Shown here piece after piece: positions 43,092-47,386 of a DNA stretch of 47,386 nucleotides. Source of the stretch: an uncultured Pelosinus sp. Lineage in GTDB: Bacteria > Bacillota > Negativicutes > Sporomusales > Acetonemataceae. Numbering within the stretch: position 1 is the first letter of the stretch; each line of letters opens with the position of its first letter. Position numbers and translations under genes: made by a program. The stretch is taken from the NCBI GenBank assembly GCA_900542835.1, contig UQPB01000027.1:1-47386 (forward strand). Direction: 5' to 3'. The notes beneath the pieces are model-generated. The model made no database searches. It was given only the letters and a program-made list of their open reading frames with translations, and was not told where the DNA came from.

Positions 43092-43400
43092 ATGGAACCG
43101 CTAGTCCCGCGTTGTGGTATCTGCAAAAAGTTCTATAAACCAGCGGACGATAATGGCTCTGGATTATGCCTACCCTGCAGACCGGTAAGCTGTCAGCCCT
43201 TATTGCAACAGCAGCTGGTACAGCCGGGCAAATGGGGTGTAACCAATGCCCAGCTCATTCCAGCCATCAAACAGGCGATTCAGGCCCAGGCGAACGGGAA
43301 ATTGCAAGCCATCAAGGACACGTATGCCTATCAGTTCCCCAAAGCCGTTCGCTACTTGCGCAAATCCGAACGCAGCTACCTGCAGCAGCATTTGACGTAA
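43092..43400 (+). CDS. Hypothetical zinc-finger protein
   Basis: The 102-residue protein begins with a treble-clef-like knuckle (CGICKKFY...GLCLPC, residues about 8-29) and continues with a glutamine-rich helical part (LLQQQLVQPG, IPAIKQAIQAQANGK, AVRYLRKSERSYLQQ). ATG 43092 follows AGGAG (43080-43084) at 7 bp. No family is recognised. It belongs to the mobile region, just before the IS110-type element. Confidence 0.6.
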   Translation: MEPLVPRCGICKKFYKPADDNGSGLCLPCRPVSCQPLLQQQLVQPGKWGVTNAQLIPAIKQAIQAQANGKLQAIKDTYAYQFPKAVRYLRKSERSYLQQHLT

Positions 43401-43554
43401 GCCGTATTTAGTCTGGCTGCGGAGCAGATCTGCGCAGCCAGGGTAAGGACGGCTTGTCCTTAGCAATCGATCCCCTAAAGCCATAGATAGGCTGCCGCGC
43501 CCTTGCGGGTCTGAACAGACTGACGCTCCCCTATGAAGGTTGCCGGTAGGCTTT
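43401..43554 (+). ncRNA. Structured left-end region of an IS110-type element, bridge RNA candidate
   Basis: No ORF fits this stretch, but it holds successive hairpins: TGGCTGCG/CGCAGCCA (43414-43421, 43433-43440), AAGGAC/GTCCTT (43445-43450, 43456-43461) and GTCTG/CAGAC (43509-43513, 43516-43520). IS110-group elements carry a bridge RNA in the non-coding DNA upstream of the recombinase, which pairs with target and donor DNA through internal loops. Position and structure fit; the guide loops were not identified. Confidence 0.5.
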
Positions 43555-44769
43555 ATGCCGATCAGGAAAAGGAGAGTGAAGCCCATCCAACACCGGGCGT
43601 ATTGTGGGATAGATACCCATAAATATACGCATACCGCCAAAGTCGTCGACTGCTGGCTAAACCCATTGGGCGAAATCACCTTTGAAAATCGTCCCAGTCA
43701 GTTTGCCGCATTCCTAAAAAGAATTCAACAAATCAGTGGGAAATTACAGCCTGTTTTTGGGTTGGAAGATACCCGCGGTTATGGCCGTAATCTGGCTGTG
43801 TATTTAACGGGACGGAATTTTACCGTCAAACAGGTAAATCCTGCGTATACCAGTTTAGCCAGACGCAGCGCCCCGACTGTGTTCAAAGACGACAGCTATG
43901 ATGCGTTTTGTATTGCCCAAACCTTACGCGATCGGCATGCCCAACTCCCTGATGCCCATCAGGAAGACATCTTCTGGACGATCCGCCAACTGGTCAAACG
44001 CAGAGAAACCCTGGCAACCAGTGCAAAAATGCTGCAAAACCAACTGCATGTCCAACTGGCCGCTTCCTATCCGAGTTACCGGAAATTCTTTACCTTGGTA
44101 ACCTGTAGCACCGCCCTTTACTTTTGGGAACGCTACCCGTCGCCGATGCATTTGGACACGATAACAGCGGAACAGTTAGGCAAGGAATTGCGCCAGAGGG
44201 GAAAGAATACTTGCTCAAACCGAAAAGCGCAGCACATAGTCGGATTAATTGCCGCAGATGGCGAGCAACCAAAAGCCTATCAGGCTGAACGGGACTTTAT
44301 TGTCCAAAGTATGGTAAAGGAAATCCGCTATAAACAGGAAGCCATTAAAGAGGTAGAGTCGCAATTAGCCCGTATTCTACCGCAAACGGGCTACCGGTTG
44401 GAAACCATGCCGGGAATTCATCTGCTTACGGCCAGTCGGATTATTTCCGAGATTGGCGATATTCAGCGGTTTGCCAATGCGAATAAACTAGCCCGATTTG
44501 CCGGGGTCGCACCGGTGCATTTCTCCTCTGCCGGTAAAGGGAAAGAGCAAAGGAGCAAGCAGGGCAATCGCGTGTTAAATGCCACGCTGTATTTTCTGGC
44601 GGTTCAACTGATCAGTCCCAGAGGAAAACGGAATCCAGCATTCCGGGAATACTTCCAGCGTAAGGTTGGGGAAGGCAAGAAAAAGGCTCAGGCGATTATT
44701 TGTATCCAAAGAAGACTGGTTAACATCATTTATGGAATGATGAAGAACAAGACCGCGTACAAGCGTTGA
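43555..44769 (+). mobile_element. IS110-family transposase (DEDD recombinase)
   Basis: The 404-residue protein has the two-domain plan of the IS110 family: an N-terminal RuvC-like DEDD domain with D20 in YCGIDTHKYTH, E in FGLEDTRGYGR and the D-x-x-D pair of FKDDSYDAFCIAQ; then a coiled helical part and the C-terminal IS116/IS110/IS902 domain (MPGIHLLTASRIISEIGDI, LARFAGVAPVHFSSAGKGK). The serine there is a candidate nucleophile. It looks intact. The start is uncertain: ATG 43555 is used; TTG 43540 is an alternative. IS110 elements insert at a short core without long terminal inverted repeats, so the right end (somewhere in 44770-44871) cannot be fixed from this copy. Confidence 0.88.
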
Positions 44770-44871
44770 AGGATTAATCTGGTAATTGGTGAAAGTTACT
44801 CTATACAGTTCACGCTAACCGTGTGTTCTTTAACAGGTAAAAGACGTTAAATTTGGCTGTATTTTTATCTT

Positions 44872-46392
44872 ATGAAGGGTGCGGTCATTGCCAGTGAAGC
44901 GGAAGCGGATAAGAACAAACTTTCAACCGATACGCTGACCTTTGGCGATATTAAAAACAAGGCGGAGTATAGCGCAAGCAGTATTGGGGTTAACCTGGAT
45001 ACCCGGAAAATAACACAAGTTAATGAAGCCGGCTTAACTCCAAACATCGGCGTACCAGCAGCCGATGAAGCCGATAGCACCACTAAAGCGGCCATTTCCC
45101 CCGGAACCATTGACGTTCGGAGCGGCAACACCGACCTTTCCGGCCTTAGCCGTGACCCGAACAAAGCCCTAAATGCCCTAAGTCAGATATTTGACAAGAA
45201 AACCGTAGCCGAACAGCAGGAACTCGCGAAAGTATTTGGCGAAGAAGCCTTTAAACTAGTCCATAAAATCAGCGAAGACAACAAATGGGAAGAAGGCAGC
45301 CCCCAGAAAATCGCCCTCCATGCCTTTGTCGGTGCCGTCATGGCCCAATTAGGAGGCGGAGACGTTCTAGCAGGAGCGGCAGGAGCAGGGCTTAATGAAG
45401 CCGTTCAAGGCGAACTGGCTAAAATCAAAGACCCTGCCGTGCATCAATGGGCGAGTACGCTAGTCGGCGCAGCAGCAGCAGAAGTCGTTGGCGGCAATGC
45501 GCAAACCGGAGGAGCGACAGCGGCCAGCGGCACGAAGAACAACTTGTATTGGGAGCGGATTAACCCCAAAGGCGCATTAGAAGAGTCTGGGCTCAACCCT
45601 GAACAAGTGAAGGAACTGCTTGCTAAATTTGATGAGGCCACTCCTCTTGATACAGACGCGATAAAACAATATGCAGAATTTGGCCAGCCTGATGACTATG
45701 GAATGGGATACGAAGGCGATTTAGCAAAAAGAGACACCCTGTTAGTCATGGCCATGGAAAGCGGTTATCTAAACGATCAGCAATTAGAACGTTTGGCTAG
45801 TAATCTGGATACACAGCTAAGCGAAAAAAAGAGTGAACACAATAAAGCGGTCCTTGACAGCGCTTTCGATAGTGTATTGATCGTAACCGGCGTAGGTGAA
45901 CTAAAAGCCTTGTATAATGCTGGCAAGATCGGCCTATATATGATGCGTTACCAAGGAACAAGCAGGGCTACGACTATTGTCGCAGATGAGGTAAAAGTAT
46001 TGAGTCAAAGTCCTTGGAATCAAGGCCCTACGACTCGTGGAAATATTATTGATGACGCGTTAGGGAATAACTTGGGCAGAACCTTTCCGACGGTGGACAA
46101 ACTGGAGAACGGTGTTTTAACCAGTACTAAGAGCGTTGATCTAGCCGCTAAAACGTACCAGACAGAAGCCGGATTGTATAATAGGCTTAAGACGGATATT
46201 GATTCCTTGAAGAATTTTACTGAAGCGCGTAGAAATGGTGTTACAGTGACTCCAGAGAAGTACCAAAGTAAAGTCTTTGAGCTTGCTTTACCTGAGACAA
46301 TCATGAGTACGGAACAACTAAGTGCACTCAGTAAGGCAATACAATATGCAGAGAAAAACAATATTGGAGTCAGGATTGTCGTAGTAAAATAA
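44872..46392 (+). pseudogene. Orphan CdiA C-terminal (pretoxin plus toxin) module
   Basis: This 506-codon frame has no signal peptide, TPS domain or stalk. Residues 1-219 are colinear with the pretoxin region of cdiA (MKGAVIASEAEADKNKLSTD versus LKGAVISSEAEAEKNRLSTD; shared LNALSQIFDKKTVAEQQELA). GTKNNLY at 220-226 marks the junction, and 227-506 is unrelated to the toxin of cdiA. The last ~120 residues (RGNIIDDALG, FPTVDKLENGVLTSTKSVDL, LPETIMSTEQLSALS) resemble CdiA nuclease domains of the PD-(D/E)XK type, probably RNA- or DNA-cleaving. No ribosome binding site precedes ATG 44872, so it is likely a silent cassette, usable after recombination into cdiA. It begins about 100 bp after the IS110-type transposase, which may have cut it off from its parent gene. 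Confidence 0.82.
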
Positions 46393-46412
46393 AAATTATA
46401 GGAGTGATGTTT

Positions 46413-46853
46413 ATGGTATATTCGATTGGTGTCTATAGAGATAGAAAAGGAGCGTTACTATTTGTACCAGACGGTTTTGATAAAAATGGCATAGGAAGAT
46501 CTTTAGATTGGTTTGAAAAAATCGAATTACCTTATAGCCATAAATCAATAGGGAAAGCGGTTAAAGAGACGCTTAATATTAGCCGAAATGCCCCTGTGAT
46601 AGAAGACGTTAAGGCGTTAGGCAATGTATTTGAAAGAGCTACTGGGATAAAAGGCTGGGCGAAGTTCTCAAAGGAACATTTATGTGTTTCAGCAGCGTTA
46701 AGTGATCAAGGTTATCGCTTTGCCCCATTAAAACGAGTACGTGGCGGAGGCTATTTGGGCGAAGTAGGTGACCCTGTTATTGAAATTGGATTAGATAGCT
46801 CAGAAGAAGAAATTGGCGAAACGGTTGTTCGCGCCTTTTCCTTCCTGACGTGA
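46413..46853 (+). CDS. Putative CdiI-type immunity protein of the orphan module
   Basis: The 146-residue protein begins 20 bp after the orphan toxin frame, the place of an immunity gene. ATG 46413 lies 8 bp after AGGAG (46400-46404); the frame could start at GTG 46404. Segments include VYSIGVYRDRKGALLFVPDG, a central helical part (KAVKETLNISRNAPVIEDVK), FSKEHLCVSAAL and a C-terminal acidic end (EIGLDSSEEEIGETVVRAF). I recall similar proteins next to CdiA nuclease modules but cannot name the family firmly. A working ribosome binding site here, but none for the toxin, suggests that immunity could be made alone. The composition is AT-rich. Confidence 0.7.
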   Translation: MVYSIGVYRDRKGALLFVPDGFDKNGIGRSLDWFEKIELPYSHKSIGKAVKETLNISRNAPVIEDVKALGNVFERATGIKGWAKFSKEHLCVSAALSDQGYRFAPLKRVRGGGYLGEVGDPVIEIGLDSSEEEIGETVVRAFSFLT

Positions 46854-46895
46854 CGTAGCAGAGACTAGCTAACTAAAGTCAAGGCTTCGCCGCAG

Positions 46896-46920
46896 GCCTT
46901 TGTAGGAGCCGTAATGGCAG
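46896..46920 (+). pseudogene. Decayed remnant of a pretoxin cassette
   Basis: These 25 bp read AFVGAVMA and match cdiA 38202-38226 at 21 of 25 positions. No related sequence flanks it, so it is a leftover from a lost or recombined cassette. Confidence 0.55.
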
Positions 46921-46976
46921 GTCATCTTCGTTCCCCGTATTTCCCTGCCCCTTTTCGGAAAAAGACGTGCCGAAGG

Positions 46977-47071
46977 CGAAGGGAGGGGCTAGGGCCGTTA
47001 AGAACCATCTGTGTCTGAGCACAGCGAGTTTCGGATGGTTTAGGCCCTCGCCTCTCCCTTCAGTCTTTTGG
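46977..47071. repeat. Large palindromic element
   Basis: GAAGGGAGGGG, AGGGCC and GAACCATC on the left (46977-47008) find complements GGATGGTTT, GGCCCT and CCTCTCCCTTC on the right (47033-47071), around an inner hairpin CTGTG/CACAG (47009-47024). A further hairpin CTACTTTTG/CAAAAGTAG follows just after it (about 47095-47121). It is probably a dispersed intergenic palindrome. Confidence 0.6.
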
Positions 47072-47127
47072 AGAACCGGGGCAAAGATTTTTTGCTACTT
47101 TTGCAGCGATTGGCAAAAGTAGGAGGC

Positions 47128-47386
47128 GATACGCTGACCTACTCGGATATTGCGAACAAGGCCGAGTACAGCGCCAGCAGCACGGGAACAGCGCTTGACA
47201 CCAGCAAGATTGCCGACGCCAAAGACTCTGGCTTAACACCGGTAATGGGCACGAAAGCAACTGGTGACGCGGACAGCACAACGGAATCAGCAATCGCCGC
47301 AGGAACAATTGAAGTCCGCAGCGGCAATGCAGATCTAGCCAACCTCAGCCGGGATACGGCCAATTCGCTCAATGCCTTGAGCCAGA
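47128..47386 (+). pseudogene. Start of a third CdiA pretoxin cassette, cut by the window edge
   Basis: From GATACGCTGACCTACTCGG the frame reads DTLTYSDIANKAEYSASSTG and then through VRSGNADLANLSRDTANSLN, colinear with cdiA 37809-38067 without gaps. The similarity to full-length cdiA is clearly higher than that of the orphan module at 44872. It has no start codon of its own and begins abruptly after the palindromic element, so it is a 5'-truncated cassette. The toxin part lies outside the window. Confidence 0.82.

Noticed and set aside
43401..44871. Terminal inverted repeats of the IS110-type element
   Set aside because: None were found; the family normally lacks them, so exact ends were not assigned.

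Overview
The window looks like the chromosome of a diderm, fermentative Firmicute of the Negativicutes type (Sporomusa/Pelosinus-like). This is inferred from three things: Firmicute-style AGGAGG ribosome binding sites with frequent GTG starts and a PepV-type dipeptidase; an anaerobic gene set (pyruvate formate-lyase with its activase, a DcuC-like carrier); and outer-membrane machinery (a two-partner secretion pore and its giant passenger). No rRNA or tRNA gene was seen, so the taxonomy is an inference.

Layout. (1) 280-7432: two degenerate-looking NAD(P)-binding dehydrogenases and a winged-helix regulator, then a separate transcription unit with its own promoter encoding a DcuC-like carrier, an M20 peptidase and a CapA-type metallophosphatase. 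This is probably an uncharacterised amino-acid/peptide utilisation cluster. (2) 7626-12858: a complete NikABCDE-type ABC importer headed by a near-consensus promoter with a Fur-like box and closed by a good terminator. (3) 12994-18180: PepV, a short-chain dehydrogenase, a DEDDh exonuclease, FabF and an AraC/GyrI-like regulator. (4) 18307-20563: a lone RND-type membrane-fusion protein on the minus strand, a palindromic intergenic repeat and a small M23 peptidase. (5) 20791-24094: pflB-pflA behind a promoter bracketed by two Fur-like boxes. (6) 24621-39477: a contact-dependent growth inhibition (CDI) locus made of CdiB, a 4243-residue CdiA with a 2.1-kb internal duplication and a C-terminal HNH-type toxin domain, and a DUF2019-like immunity protein. 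(7) 39478-44871: an AT-richer mobile region with a zinc-ribbon miniprotein, three 22-bp-spaced iterons, a ribbon-helix-helix protein, a plasmid-type Rep-like protein, a small tyrosine recombinase, a Cro/C1-type regulator, a zinc-finger protein and an IS110-family element with a structured non-coding left region (bridge RNA candidate). (8) 44872-47386: an orphan CdiA C-terminal module with a different nuclease-like toxin and its own putative immunity gene, a decayed cassette remnant, a palindromic element, and the start of a third cassette running off the window.

How it works together. The last 23 kb is a toxin-switching locus. Full-length CdiA carries one toxin; downstream cassettes share its pretoxin region and the junction GTKNNLY but carry other toxin/immunity pairs. 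The shared pretoxin segments are direct repeats, so recombination could swap the displayed toxin. It would also excise the intervening DNA, which here carries the old immunity gene together with a replicon-like module and a recombinase. That arrangement is the most interesting thing in the window.
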